A stretch of 64,000 nt of DNA from Nitrospirillum viridazoti CBAmc (GTDB lineage: Bacteria > Pseudomonadota > Alphaproteobacteria > Azospirillales > Azospirillaceae): positions 1,943,915 to 2,007,914 of the forward strand of contig NZ_CP022111.1 of the NCBI RefSeq assembly GCF_000730165.1, in the 5' to 3' direction. Shown piece after piece: positions 25,135-35,857 of this stretch (position 1 is its first letter; the number at the start of each line of letters is the position of its first letter). The notes beneath the pieces were generated by a model. That model made no database searches and had not been told where the DNA came from. It saw only the letters and a list, made by a program, of their open reading frames with translations. The position numbers and the translations under genes were made by a program.

Positions 25135-26141
25135 CCGGCGGTGCGCGCCACGTCCAGGCCGGCCAGGTCATGCATACGCAAGAGGCCCAGCACCTTGTTA
25201 TCCGCATCCACCACCGGCAGGACGTAGACCTGCGAGGGGCTTTCCATCTGGGCCAGCGCCGCCATGGCGGTGGTGCCGGTGCGGCAGGTGCGTGGCTTGG
25301 GCGTCATCAGGGCGCGGGTGTCGCGGTCCAGCAGATCCTTGCCCACGCGGGCCAAGCCGCGGCGGATATCGCCATCGGTGATGAGGCCCAGCAGCCGGTC
25401 GTCGGCATCCACCACCAGGGCGGCGCCGGCGGGGTGGCGGGTCATTTCCAGCAAAGTTTCCAGGATGGGCCGGTCGGGGCCCACCAGGGCCACATGATCC
25501 GGCGCCCTGGCCATCAGGTCATCGACATAGGCGCCCAGCACCACGCCCAGGGTGCCGCCGGGATGGTTGCGGCCGAAATCCTTGGCGGTGAAGCCCTTCT
25601 CCGTCGCCACCGCCACCACCAGGGCGTCGGCGAAGGCCAGCATGGCGGTGGTGCTGGCCGTCGGCAGCTTGGTGTCCGTCGCCTCGGACTCGACATGGAC
25701 CTTCAGCGTCCAGTCGGCCATGCGCGACAGGGTAGAGGGCACGCGCCCCACCATGGCCGCCACCTTGACGCCGCGCGGCTGCGCCGCCTTGGCCACGTCC
25801 ACCAGTTCCTGGGTCTGGCCGCTGTTGGACAGCAGGATCAGCAGATCGCCCTCGCGCAACAGGCCCAGCTCGCCATGCAGGCTGTCGATGGCGCTGTAAT
25901 AGAAGGCGCGGGCGCCGATGCTGGCGAGCTTGCTGGCGAACTGGCGGGCCACTAGGCCCGACTTGCCGATGCCGGCCACCAGCGTGTTGCCGTGTTCACC
26001 GCAGATATGCTCGACGACGTTCAGGAAGTCGCCGTCCAGCGCCTCCACCTGGTGCAGGACGGCGTTGGCCTCGATGCGCAACAGATCGGAAGCGGCGGCA
26101 AGAACGGCGGCGCGGTCGATGGTCATGGGGACGGTATCCAT
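25131..26141 (-). CDS. KpsF/GutQ-family sugar-phosphate isomerase
   Basis: This 336-residue protein has an N-terminal SIS isomerase domain (TLVAGIGKSGLVARQFASKLAS, quoted in part: GIGKSGLVARQFASKLAS, with SNSGQTQEL and NHPGGTLG) followed by two CBS domains (about 205-336). Family members convert ribulose 5-phosphate to arabinose 5-phosphate for KDO synthesis. Gene neighbours are a pse-type operon and glycosyltransferases, so it may be a second, cluster-specific copy. Whether it serves KDO or another sugar cannot be decided here. The ATG at 26141 follows AAGGGA; an ATG at 26126 is possible. Confidence 0.9.
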   Translation of the reverse strand: MDTVPMTIDRAAVLAAASDLLRIEANAVLHQVEALDGDFLNVVEHICGEHGNTLVAGIGKSGLVARQFASKLASIGARAFYYSAIDSLHGELGLLREGDLLILLSNSGQTQELVDVAKAAQPRGVKVAAMVGRVPSTLSRMADWTLKVHVESEATDTKLPTASTTAMLAFADALVVAVATEKGFTAKDFGRNHPGGTLGVVLGAYVDDLMARAPDHVALVGPDRPILETLLEMTRHPAGAALVVDADDRLLGLITDGDIRRGLARVGKDLLDRDTRALMTPKPRTCRTGTTAMAALAQMESPSQVYVLPVVDADNKVLGLLRMHDLAGLDVARTAG

Positions 26142-26284
26142 TCCCTTGAGAAGGCTGGCGGCGAAGCGCCGACGAAATTGGGCACGGGTGTAACGCAAAG
26201 TACCAGGACCCACCACGCGTCAGATCACAGCGGCAGCCGTGTGTTATGGGTATGGTGGGCATCTGTCGCGTCAGGCGGAGATGC

Positions 26285-28366
26285 CTACGCCACATCGAAC
26301 CCCAGGGGCGGCAGGCGGTCCCGCGCCCGCGCCATCATGCGGGCGTATGCCCTCTCCAGCCGGCGACAGAAAGTGGTGGTGTCGAAAGGACCACCGGGCA
26401 GCGCACGCGCTTCAGCCAAACGGGCACGTACGCCGCCCAAGCGCGCCGAATCCCTGGCCAAATCCAGGGCTGCGGCCTCGTACGCTTCCAGGCTGTACGT
26501 CACCAGGTCCGGTAGTCCCAAGGCCGTCAGCAGACTGGCGGCCACCCGGGAAATGAAGGGGCCACCCGCCCGGGTCAACACCGGCAGGCCGGCATAAAGC
26601 GCGTCGGCCGCCGTGGTGTGGGCGTTCACCGGATGGGTATCCAGGAACAGGTCGGCACAGGCGTGGCGGGCCAAGTGGTCGGCCATGCGCGCCTTGGGCA
26701 GGGCCGGCGCCACCACCAGGCGGCCGGGATCGACACTCTTGGTTGACAGCATTGCCTGCAATGCCGGCAGAGCCGGCCCTGGATCCAGCAGCCACAACAC
26801 CGATCCTGGAACCTTGGTCAGCAGCCGGGCCCAGCAAGCCACGACCTCGGGCGTCAGCTTGTAGGCGGCGTTGAAGCAGGCGAAGACAACGCCGCCGGCC
26901 GGCAGGCCCCAGTCCGCGCGTGTGGTCGGCGGGCCGATGGGCCGCGCCCCATCGTTGGCCTGGTAGCAACCGGGCAGGCGCACGACCGCCTCATCCCAGA
27001 AGCCCGCCCGCTCCGGCGGCAGTACCACGGCGTCGGCCAGCACATAATCGATGCCGGCACCCCGGCCCAGGGTACCGGGATAACCCAGGTACTGAACCTG
27101 AACCGGGGCGGGGCGCAGTTGCGCGATGCCGGGCCGCCCGCCCTCGGTATAGCCCTTGAGATCGACCAGGATGTCCACACCGGCGGCACGGATGGCCTGC
27201 GCCGCCGCCCGGTCATCCAGGCCGCGCAGATCAACAAAGCGGTCGGCCCCGGCCCGCAGCCGCGCCCGCATGGGGCTGCCGTCGTCGGGCCCATAGGAAA
27301 AGGCCGTGACGGCCACCGCCGCACGGTCGTGTTGTTCCAATACGCCGGCTATCAGGTAGGCGGTGGGGTGCTGGTGCCAATCGGCGGAGAGGTAGCCGAC
27401 GCGCAACGGTTCTCTGGCAGGTCCCAGGCTGGCCGGCGGCAAGGGCGCACCCGCCGAGCGCGCCACGGTCGCCGCGTGTAGGCTGGCCGCCCGCTGGTGC
27501 CAGGCCTCGTCCACATCCAGGCACAGCACGGCGAAGGGCGGGGCGCTGTCGTCGCCCGCCTGCAACGCGGCCAGCAGATCCGGCGTCCGCGCCGCGACGT
27601 CGTCCCAGCGGCAGAGGCGGGCGTCGATATGCACCAGATGGGCCAGGGCGCCGGCCCGCCGGCTGGTGCCCCGGTCCAGCGCCGCCTGTAGGCAAGGGCG
27701 CGCCTCCACATCGCGGTGCCGACGCTGCAGCAAGATGCCCAGGTTCAGCCAGGCATCGGCCGTGTCCGGCCGCTGAGCCGTCAGCGCCCGGTATTCCGTC
27801 TCCGCCGCGTCCAGCTGCCCCTGGTCCTCCAGGACGGAGGCCAGGTTGAAGCGGGCGATGGCCTGCGTAGGATCGGCCTCAACGGCGGCGCGCAGAACTC
27901 CCTCGGCCTCCGCCAGGCGGCCCATGCGATGCAGGGCCACGCCCAGATTGGCACGGGCGGCGCCGTGCGCCGGATCCAGCGCCGCCGCCCGCCCCAGCGG
28001 CGTCAGCGCTTCGCCCGCACGGTTCAGGTTCAGCAGCAGGGTGCCCAGGGCGAAGGCGGCGCCGGCATGGGAGTCGTCGCGTGCCAGGGCGGCGCGGAAC
28101 GCGGCCTCCGCAGCCGGCATGCGGCCCAGCGCCGCGCGCAAGCGGCCCAGGTTGGTCAGGATTTCCGCATCCGGCCGCAGGGCGGCGGCGCGGGCCACCA
28201 AGCCCTCGCCCGTCGCCGGATCCCCCTGCTGGCCGCGCAGCACGCCCAGAAGGTGCAGGGCATCCGGCTGATGCGGCTCGGCCGCCAGCACCTGGGTGTA
28301 AAGGTCGGCCGCCTCGTCCAAGACGCCCGCCTGATGGCGGGCCACGGCCTGATGCAACGGCGTCAT
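26285..28366 (-). CDS. TPR / O-GlcNAc-transferase-like glycosyltransferase (GT41)
   Basis: This 693-residue protein has about seven TPR units in the first 300 residues (for example DEAADLYTQVLAAEPHQPDALHL and EAEYRALTAQRP-like repeats). A GT41 catalytic region follows: LRVGYLSADWHQHPTAYL, DILVDLKGYTEGGRPGI, APVQVQYLGYPGTLG, VFACFNAAYKLTPEV, VLWLLDPGP, DLFLDTHPVNAHTTAADAL and LPVLTRAGGPFISRVAAS. Bacterial GT41 enzymes glycosylate proteins, often flagellins or adhesins. Its ATG overlaps the stop of the second TPR protein at 28363. The window context suggests a transferase for the nonulosonate or another sugar. Cytoplasmic. Confidence 0.9.
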   Translation of the reverse strand: MTPLHQAVARHQAGVLDEAADLYTQVLAAEPHQPDALHLLGVLRGQQGDPATGEGLVARAAALRPDAEILTNLGRLRAALGRMPAAEAAFRAALARDDSHAGAAFALGTLLLNLNRAGEALTPLGRAAALDPAHGAARANLGVALHRMGRLAEAEGVLRAAVEADPTQAIARFNLASVLEDQGQLDAAETEYRALTAQRPDTADAWLNLGILLQRRHRDVEARPCLQAALDRGTSRRAGALAHLVHIDARLCRWDDVAARTPDLLAALQAGDDSAPPFAVLCLDVDEAWHQRAASLHAATVARSAGAPLPPASLGPAREPLRVGYLSADWHQHPTAYLIAGVLEQHDRAAVAVTAFSYGPDDGSPMRARLRAGADRFVDLRGLDDRAAAQAIRAAGVDILVDLKGYTEGGRPGIAQLRPAPVQVQYLGYPGTLGRGAGIDYVLADAVVLPPERAGFWDEAVVRLPGCYQANDGARPIGPPTTRADWGLPAGGVVFACFNAAYKLTPEVVACWARLLTKVPGSVLWLLDPGPALPALQAMLSTKSVDPGRLVVAPALPKARMADHLARHACADLFLDTHPVNAHTTAADALYAGLPVLTRAGGPFISRVAASLLTALGLPDLVTYSLEAYEAAALDLARDSARLGGVRARLAEARALPGGPFDTTTFCRRLERAYARMMARARDRLPPLGFDVA

Positions 28367-29850
28367 GGTGCCGGAGCGGCCAGCCAGGCGCCCAGCCGGG
28401 CGGTCAGGCGGGACAGCGGCGCCCGCCAATCGCCCATCTCCTCCTGCTGCAGCTGTACCAGGCTGGGATACCAGGGGCTGTCCACCCGCCCCTTCTGCCA
28501 GCGCCAGCAACCGTCATAGCGGTTCAGCAGCCAGACGGGGCGGCCCAGCGCGCCGGCCAAGTGGGTGACCGAGGTATCGACGGTGATCACCAGGTCCAGG
28601 TTCGCCGCCAGGGCGGCGGTGTCGGCGTAATCCGCCAGCTCCGCCGTCCAGTCGATCAACGGCGGGGCGGCCGGGGCGGCAGGGCCGCCCTTCTGCAGGC
28701 TGACGAAGGCCACCCGGTCATGGAACCGTGACAAGGGGGCCAGCAGTGCCGGATCCAGGCTGCGCCTGGCGTCGACCGGATTGCCCGGCGCCCCCGCCCA
28801 GCACAGGCCCACGGTCCGCCGGCCGGCCGCGACGTCGTTCAGGCGCGCACGGAACGTCGACGCCTGGGCCGGATCCGGCGCGAGGTAGGGCCCGGCCGTC
28901 GCCAGCTCCGCGGCGCTGGTCAGACCCAGGCGGCCTGGCAGGCTGAGCAACGGGCAGTAAACGTCATAGGCGGGCAGCGTGGGATCCGCCGTTGACACGA
29001 CCTGGGCCACGCCGGGCGCCGTGGCCAGCAGGCGGACCAGTTCCGGCTGGCAGGCCAGCACGACGCGGGCACCCCGGGCGGCCAGGGGCGCGATGAAGCG
29101 GGCGAATTGCAGGCTATCGCCCCGGCCCTGTTCGCTGTGCACCAGGATGGTGCGTCCGGCGGGGTCGGCGCCATCCCATTCCAGCCCGTGCGGCCGGGCC
29201 AGAACATGGCCGGCGCGGCCCCGCCGCGCCTCGAACTGGGGCCAGCCGGCGGCGTAGTCGCCGGCCATCAGCAGGGCCAGCGCCAAATCCCAGCGCGCCT
29301 CCCCACCCCGTTCGCCCAGGGGTTGGCCGGGGGCGGGGGCTGTCACCTCCACCGCGCGGCGCAGCAGGCCCAGGGCGCGGGGCAGCTGGCCCCGGTCCGT
29401 CAGCGCCACACCCAGGTTGATCAGGGTGACGGGATGGTCGGGCGCCAGGGGCAGCGCCCGTTCCAGGCAGGCGATGGCGGCGGCCAGCCGGCCGGTGGCG
29501 TGCAACACCCCGCCGAGGTTGGCCATGGCATCGACATGACCAGGATCAATGGCAAGCGCCTGGCGATAGGCTTCTTCTGCCAGATCGAATCGGCCCTGCG
29601 CCTTCAGCGCGGTGCCCAGGTTGCTGCGATAGGTGGGGTTGTTCGGGACGATGGCCGCCGCCAGCATCATGCTTTCGGTGGCGCCGTCCAGGTCACCCAG
29701 CTGGATGCGGGCCAGGCCCAGCAGATGCAGAGCCCCGTGGTTGCGCGGCTCGGCGTCGATGATGCGGCCATAGAGCGTCACCGCCGCGTCCAGCCGGCCG
29801 GCGACGTGATGCTCATAGGCAGCGGAGAGGGCTTCGGTCACACTGGCCAT
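28363..29850 (-). CDS. TPR protein with C-terminal glycosyltransferase domain (FlmG-like)
   Basis: This 495-residue protein has N-terminal TPRs (about 5-190) and a GT-B/GT9-like C-terminus. The latter shows ILVHSEQGRGDSLQFARF, VGLCWAGAPGNPVDARRS, VITVDTSVTHLAGALGRPVW and SPWYPSLVQLQQ. This architecture is that of FlmG, the Caulobacter enzyme that binds flagellin through its TPRs and transfers pseudaminic acid. With pseI and pseG in this window, a flagellin glycosyltransferase is the best guess, but no flagellin gene is present here. It is coupled to the GT41 gene and divergent from the intact Rieske oxygenase. Confidence 0.85.
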   Translation of the reverse strand: MASVTEALSAAYEHHVAGRLDAAVTLYGRIIDAEPRNHGALHLLGLARIQLGDLDGATESMMLAAAIVPNNPTYRSNLGTALKAQGRFDLAEEAYRQALAIDPGHVDAMANLGGVLHATGRLAAAIACLERALPLAPDHPVTLINLGVALTDRGQLPRALGLLRRAVEVTAPAPGQPLGERGGEARWDLALALLMAGDYAAGWPQFEARRGRAGHVLARPHGLEWDGADPAGRTILVHSEQGRGDSLQFARFIAPLAARGARVVLACQPELVRLLATAPGVAQVVSTADPTLPAYDVYCPLLSLPGRLGLTSAAELATAGPYLAPDPAQASTFRARLNDVAAGRRTVGLCWAGAPGNPVDARRSLDPALLAPLSRFHDRVAFVSLQKGGPAAPAAPPLIDWTAELADYADTAALAANLDLVITVDTSVTHLAGALGRPVWLLNRYDGCWRWQKGRVDSPWYPSLVQLQQEEMGDWRAPLSRLTARLGAWLAAPAP

Positions 29851-29951
29851 GGCGGCAGAATGGGGGTTCCCAGGCGGCGGGACAAGGCCTGGCTGGGCTG
29901 GGGAACCGGTTGGACTTGGGAAAAGAGATTTGGGGCAAAGGGATTCAGGGC

Positions 29952-31066
29952 ATGACGGACAGGTTGGACGCGATGCGGGCGGCGGTGGGGCCGGAGGATT
30001 ATGGCGCCGCCGCCGCGACGGCGGAGACGCAGGCGCTGTTCGCCCGCCTTTGGCACTTCGTCGGCTTCGATGACGAACTGACGGCGCCCGACGGCTATCT
30101 GGTGCGCACCATCGCCGGCGTGCCGGTGGTGGTGCAGCGTTTCGATGACGACATCCGCGCCTTCCGCGACGTCTGTTCCCACCGCCATGCCCGCCTGCAC
30201 ACCGCGGAGCGCGGCCACGGGCCCCTGCGCTGCCCCTATCATGGCTGGACCTACAGCCGGGAGGGCGTGCCGGTGGGCATACCGGGCAACGATCCCTGTT
30301 TCCAGCTAGACAAGGCGGACAAGGCCGCCCTGGCGCTGACCGGGTACGAGGCGGCGCGGCGCGGGCGCTTCATCTTCGTCCGCCTCATTCCAGGCGGGCC
30401 CGATCTGGACATCTGGCTGGGTCCGCTGGGCGCCTGGCTGGACGCCGTGTCCGACGGCTTCGCCGCCCCCTTCGACCAGGCGCCGCTGGACTGGCGGGCG
30501 GATTGGAAGGTGGGCATGGAAAACGTGCTGGAGGTTTACCACGTCGACAGCGTGCATCCGGAAACCTTCCGCACGGTAACCGAGGGCGCCTGGAAGTGCG
30601 CCGAGCACGGCCCCCACAGCACCGGCACCATCGGCCTGACCGCCGAAACCCGCCGCTGGTGGGAGGGGGTGGCCAAGCGGCTGAAGCTGACGCCCCTGAC
30701 CGCCTTCACCGACTATGACCACGCCATCATCTTCCCCAACCTGGCCATCGGCCTGACCGCCGGCCTGATGGCCAGCGTACAGACGTACGAGCCGGTGTAT
30801 GCGCCGGACGGCGCGGTGCGGCCCGGCCGTTGCCACCTGCGCTACCGCCTGTCATTGGCCAGGCAGCAGCCGGACGCCAGCGCCGCCGCCCGCCGGGGCG
30901 TGGAAGGGCATCTCGCCGACTTCAACCGCCGGCTGCTGGCGGAGGACCAGTCGGTGGCGGAGGCGGCCTGGGCGGGCAGCCAGCAGGCCGACCGCCCCGC
31001 CCTGCTGGGCCACAATGAGGGACGCATCCGCGCCTTCCACGCGGCTTGGCTGAAGGAGATGGGCCG

Positions 31067-31070
<4 letters not shown>
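29952..31070 (+). CDS. Rieske non-heme iron oxygenase (intact alpha-type subunit)
   Basis: This 372-residue enzyme has both domains in one chain. The Rieske domain carries CSH (Cys75, His77) and CPYH (Cys94, His97). The catalytic domain has MENVLEVYHVDSVH, with His197 and His202, and a late EDQ carrying the third ligand. It is a paralogue of the split pair at 3789-5140. Members of this family oxidise aromatic rings, N-methyl groups or, in CMP-Neu5Ac hydroxylase, an N-acetyl group of a nonulosonic acid. It sits divergently beside TPR glycosyltransferases, so a glycan substrate is plausible but unproven. The reductase partner is not in the window. The ATG at 29952 has CAGGG upstream. Confidence 0.9.
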
Positions 31071-32779
<1,709 letters not shown>

Positions 32780-32876
32780 TGTCGCCTTCCTTTCGCTTCC
32801 CGGCAGGAAAGGCGAAGGAACCGCGACGGGCAAGCCTGACGATGGGTATGGGCGAGTTTATTCGCCGGCCGGCGAT

Positions 32877-33998
32877 CTATATGGCTACGGGCGCCTGGGC
32901 GCCGGCCAGCTGGGCGTAGAGCGCGCCCACCTTGGCCATCTGCACCTCCGGCCGAAAGCGGGTGAGATCCACGGGCTGGGCGGGCGTCCGGCCGTCCAGC
33001 GCGGCCAGCAAGGTCTCGGCCATGGCGGCTGCATCCTCGGGCGGGCAGAGGAAGGGATAGTCGAAGCCCAGGATTTCCAGCGGCCCACCAGTGCGGGTGG
33101 CCACCAGGGTCACGCCGGCGTCGGCGTATTCCAGCAGGGTCAGGCCGAAAGGTTCGTGGCGGGAGGCGACGACGCCCAGGTCGAGGGCGGAGAGGTAACG
33201 GCGCACGTCGGGGCGGAAGCCCGCGAACACCACCCGATCGCCCAAGGCCAGCTGTGCCGCCTGCTCGCGCAGGGCGGCCATCTCCGCCCCCTGACCGAAC
33301 AGCACCAAGCGGGCATCCGGCCGGTGGGCGAGCAAGCGGGCGTAGGCATCCATCAGCACATCGAAGCCCTTGCCCAGTTCCAGCCGGCCCATGCCGCCGA
33401 TGACGGGCGCGCCCTGCGGCAAGCCCAGGGCCAGGCGGGCCTCCGCTCGGGTCAGCGCGCCCCTCTGCGGCAATACCCAGTTGTGCACGGTCACGGAGCG
33501 GTCGCGGGCCGCCGCCGGCATCATGCGGGCCTGATAGTCGGCGATGCGGATGATGCCGTCGAAGCGGTCATGCAGGCCGGCGCGAAAGCCGTTGTGCAGG
33601 GTGACGACGCGGGGGCAGCCCGGCCGGCAGCGCAGCACCCGGCGGGCGGCGGTGTTGAGATGGGCGTGGACGATGTCGGGGCAAAGGGCCAACAGCTTCC
33701 AGAACAGCGCGGCGGTGCGCATGCGCGCCGGCAGCCACACCACCGATACCCGCGGGTCCAGCGATTCGGCAAGGTGCCGGGCGCCGACGCCCCCATCCTC
33801 CCCCGGGCCCAGGATGACCATCACCTGGTGATCGTCGGCCTGGAATTCCGCCAGTTCCATCACATGCTTTTCGGCACCCCCGAAGCCATGGGGGATGATC
33901 ACGTGGGCGATGCTGGTCACGGCCGCCGTCGAGGACGGGATCAGGCGCCGGGCGGCACCCCGGGCGGCCGGGCTATCTGACAGGGCGATGGAGGACAT
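32877..33998 (-). CDS. Glycosyltransferase family 4 protein
   Basis: This 373-residue GT-B glycosyltransferase has an N-terminal VIIPHGFGGAEKHVMELA, a central VHAHLNTAARRVL, VIGGMGRLELGKGFDVLMDAY and the nucleotide-sugar motif SRHEPFGLTLLEYADAG (the EX7E motif). It probably adds a sugar to a surface glycan. It is the last recognisable sugar gene of the left region. It stands as a single gene, with about 250 bases upstream. Confidence 0.92.
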   Translation of the reverse strand: MSSIALSDSPAARGAARRLIPSSTAAVTSIAHVIIPHGFGGAEKHVMELAEFQADDHQVMVILGPGEDGGVGARHLAESLDPRVSVVWLPARMRTAALFWKLLALCPDIVHAHLNTAARRVLRCRPGCPRVVTLHNGFRAGLHDRFDGIIRIADYQARMMPAAARDRSVTVHNWVLPQRGALTRAEARLALGLPQGAPVIGGMGRLELGKGFDVLMDAYARLLAHRPDARLVLFGQGAEMAALREQAAQLALGDRVVFAGFRPDVRRYLSALDLGVVASRHEPFGLTLLEYADAGVTLVATRTGGPLEILGFDYPFLCPPEDAAAMAETLLAALDGRTPAQPVDLTRFRPEVQMAKVGALYAQLAGAQAPVAI

Positions 33999-34249
33999 GC
34001 CGGCGCACTGCTCCCCTACGGATTGGAAAGTCCTGCGATCGACGGGATGGGCGATGCGAAGCGGCGCCGCCGGCCATAACCACGACTACCTGTTGTTGCT
34101 TCGGCGCGCCCCACCCGTCGCCCACAGAATGGCAACTGTTCCGTTATACGCCGGGGAAGGTGCTAACCTGTCGCAGGGCTGTAACATAGAGGGCCATAAG
34201 GGGTATCCGACCCGGACACCCCCGCCGCGCCACCGCTTACACGGGACAG

Positions 34250-34888
34250 TCAGTTGTCCGCGACCACATGCCAAGCGCCGTCGGGCTGCTGGCAGGCGGT
34301 GCCATAGGCCTGTTGCGTCTGCCCGCCTATGGTCACGTTCTGCTGGAACTCCCGGCAATACTGGCCATCGGTCGTGTGGCCGTCGCGCAGGGTGGTGACG
34401 CTGCCGCTGGCCGGGCCGTCGTTCCAGACGACAGGCTGGCCCACCGGCGCCATGGTGGCACGGATCTGGGCATCCTCAAGCGCGCGTTGCTGCTGCTCCG
34501 CCAGGCTGTCCAGCAGCGTCAGGGTGATGGCCGTCAGGCCCAGCCAGCGGTAGGCTTCTTCGTCCCGGTAATAATGGCCATAGCCGGTGTAATAGACGCC
34601 GTAAGGGCGCAGCACGACCACGTCGCGATACACATGGCGGCGGTATTCCGGAACGATGACCGGCCCCCGGCCATAGATGAAGACGTCATGCTCGCGGAAA
34701 TGGCCCCAATGCGGCGCCCAAGGGCCACCCCTGTGGTCGTCCCCCCTGTGGTCGTCCCAACGGCGCTCCTCCCCCCGATGATGATCATCCCAGCGGTCCT
34801 GGGCCAAGGCCGGCACGGCGGCGGCGGTGAGGGCCACGGTGCCCGCCAGGGCAAGGGAAGTAAGAGCGCGGAACGTAAGGCGTCGCAT
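34250..34888 (-). CDS. Secreted surface-antigen-like protein
   Basis: This 212-residue protein has a signal peptide (LTSLALAGTVALTAAAVPALA). A His/Arg/Asp-rich segment (RWDDHHRGEERRWDDHRGDD) and a Tyr-rich part (YGVYYTGYGHYYRDEEAY) come next. The conserved C-terminus YCREFQQNVTIGGQTQQAYG followed by TACQQPDGAWHVV matches the 17-kDa-surface-antigen-like tail and recurs in the protein at 49623. It is probably outer-membrane associated or periplasmic. The ATG at 34888 has AGGA upstream. The function is unknown. Confidence 0.82.
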   Translation of the reverse strand: MRRLTFRALTSLALAGTVALTAAAVPALAQDRWDDHHRGEERRWDDHRGDDHRGGPWAPHWGHFREHDVFIYGRGPVIVPEYRRHVYRDVVVLRPYGVYYTGYGHYYRDEEAYRWLGLTAITLTLLDSLAEQQQRALEDAQIRATMAPVGQPVVWNDGPASGSVTTLRDGHTTDGQYCREFQQNVTIGGQTQQAYGTACQQPDGAWHVVADN

Positions 34889-35226
34889 ACTGGAATTCCT
34901 GTTCATCGAAAACAGCATGGCCCCTGCGGGGGCCGTCACAGCCAAGCGGCCGGGCAGCTTGATAGAACACTGCCATTGCGTCCGATTTATGGCCAGTCAC
35001 GGGCTGGATCAAGCGGCAAGCCGTTGTTGGGGTGAGGTAAAGCGTCGCGCGCGGCGCCCTTTTGACCGTCCCAATAGTGTTCCAATTATGGAACGCGGAG
35101 TGCCGACAAGCCCAACTACCGCCAAAATCGTTCCAGAAATATAGTTCAGACACCAAACACGTTAGACCCCGGCCCCGAGCCCCGCAGCACCGCCGCTAGG
35201 ACCCGACGCCAGGAAAGGAGACGACG
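34889..35226. other. 338-base gap with a candidate promoter and a palindrome
   Basis: No gene is convincing here. GTTCCA (35079-35084) and TGGAAC (35089-35094) form a 6-base inverted repeat around ATTA. TTGACC at 35062-35067 followed after about 17-18 bases by ATTATG/TTATGG resembles a sigma-70 promoter reading toward the small gene at 35227; the palindrome would overlap its -10 region. Confidence 0.45.
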
Positions 35227-35445
35227 ATGACCACGCTTTGCCTCGCTTGCGCCGCCCGTTCGGCTCCGGCCCTGTTCAGCCGGGCTCCGGCCCGCGCCGC
35301 CGTGATGGACACCCTTGGCCGCCGCGCCCGCACCCTGCTGCCCGCCCTCCTGGCCCTGACCGGCCTGTCCTTCGACCAGATGGTCGTGCTGCGCGCCGGG
35401 CTGGATATGGTGCTGCAGAGCACCCGCAACGGCCGTTTCCACTGA
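35227..35445 (+). CDS. Small hypothetical protein
   Basis: This 72-residue protein is preceded by a strong ribosome-binding site (GGAAAGGAG). It has a CLAC pair near the N-terminus and a helical region TLLPALLALTGLSFDQMVVL (about 36-55), too polar at its ends to be a clear membrane segment. A basic tail RNGRFH follows. No family is recognised. The good ribosome-binding site and a plausible upstream promoter support expression. Confidence 0.6.
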   Translation: MTTLCLACAARSAPALFSRAPARAAVMDTLGRRARTLLPALLALTGLSFDQMVVLRAGLDMVLQSTRNGRFH

Positions 35446-35857
35446 TCCCCCCGCGACCGGGATTCCCCCCGAGTCGCGGGTACGGTGCCGCACCGATAGG
35501 GCGGCCTGACTCATTTATCCAATATACATCGCCAACCCTAGGCGACCCGTGGCTTTCAGCCCGCTTCCCGCCCCTATTTCTGCCTAAAGAATCCGCTGTC
35601 TGCCGCCCGGTTGGGCGCTAGCCGGAAGGATAGGCCGCGACCTGACCATATGGTCAGTTTTTTCTTTGCCCGCCCCCCGGACTGTCACACAGTGATCATC
35701 AAGATTTCCTATGACTGCACGGACGTCCAACCGGCCTGATGGGGGCTTTGGGGACGGCGTTCGCGGTCAGGGGACGGGACGGGGCTGAACCCCGCCTGGT
35801 GACATGGGGGAATGACGCGCCCAGGCCTCTCCAACCGCATCGGGAAGGGACGGAGCC
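35446..35857. other. 412-base gap before the chemoreceptor gene
   Basis: No gene is convincing. The gap holds the hairpin at 35642-35657 with its T-run. A GC-rich inverted repeat (CCGCGAC / GTCGCGG, about 35450-35478), just after the small gene, lacks a T-run. The promoter of the chemoreceptor presumably lies in the second half; I could not assign a sigma factor. Confidence 0.4.
35642..35663 (+). terminator. Palindrome plus T-run: terminator or operator
   Basis: CTGACCATATGGTCAG is a perfect 16-base palindrome directly followed by TTTTTTCTTT. The shape fits an intrinsic terminator on the plus strand, 200 bases after the small gene. The same 14-base core is also like a repressor operator and lies about 200 bases before the chemoreceptor start. 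Confidence 0.55.
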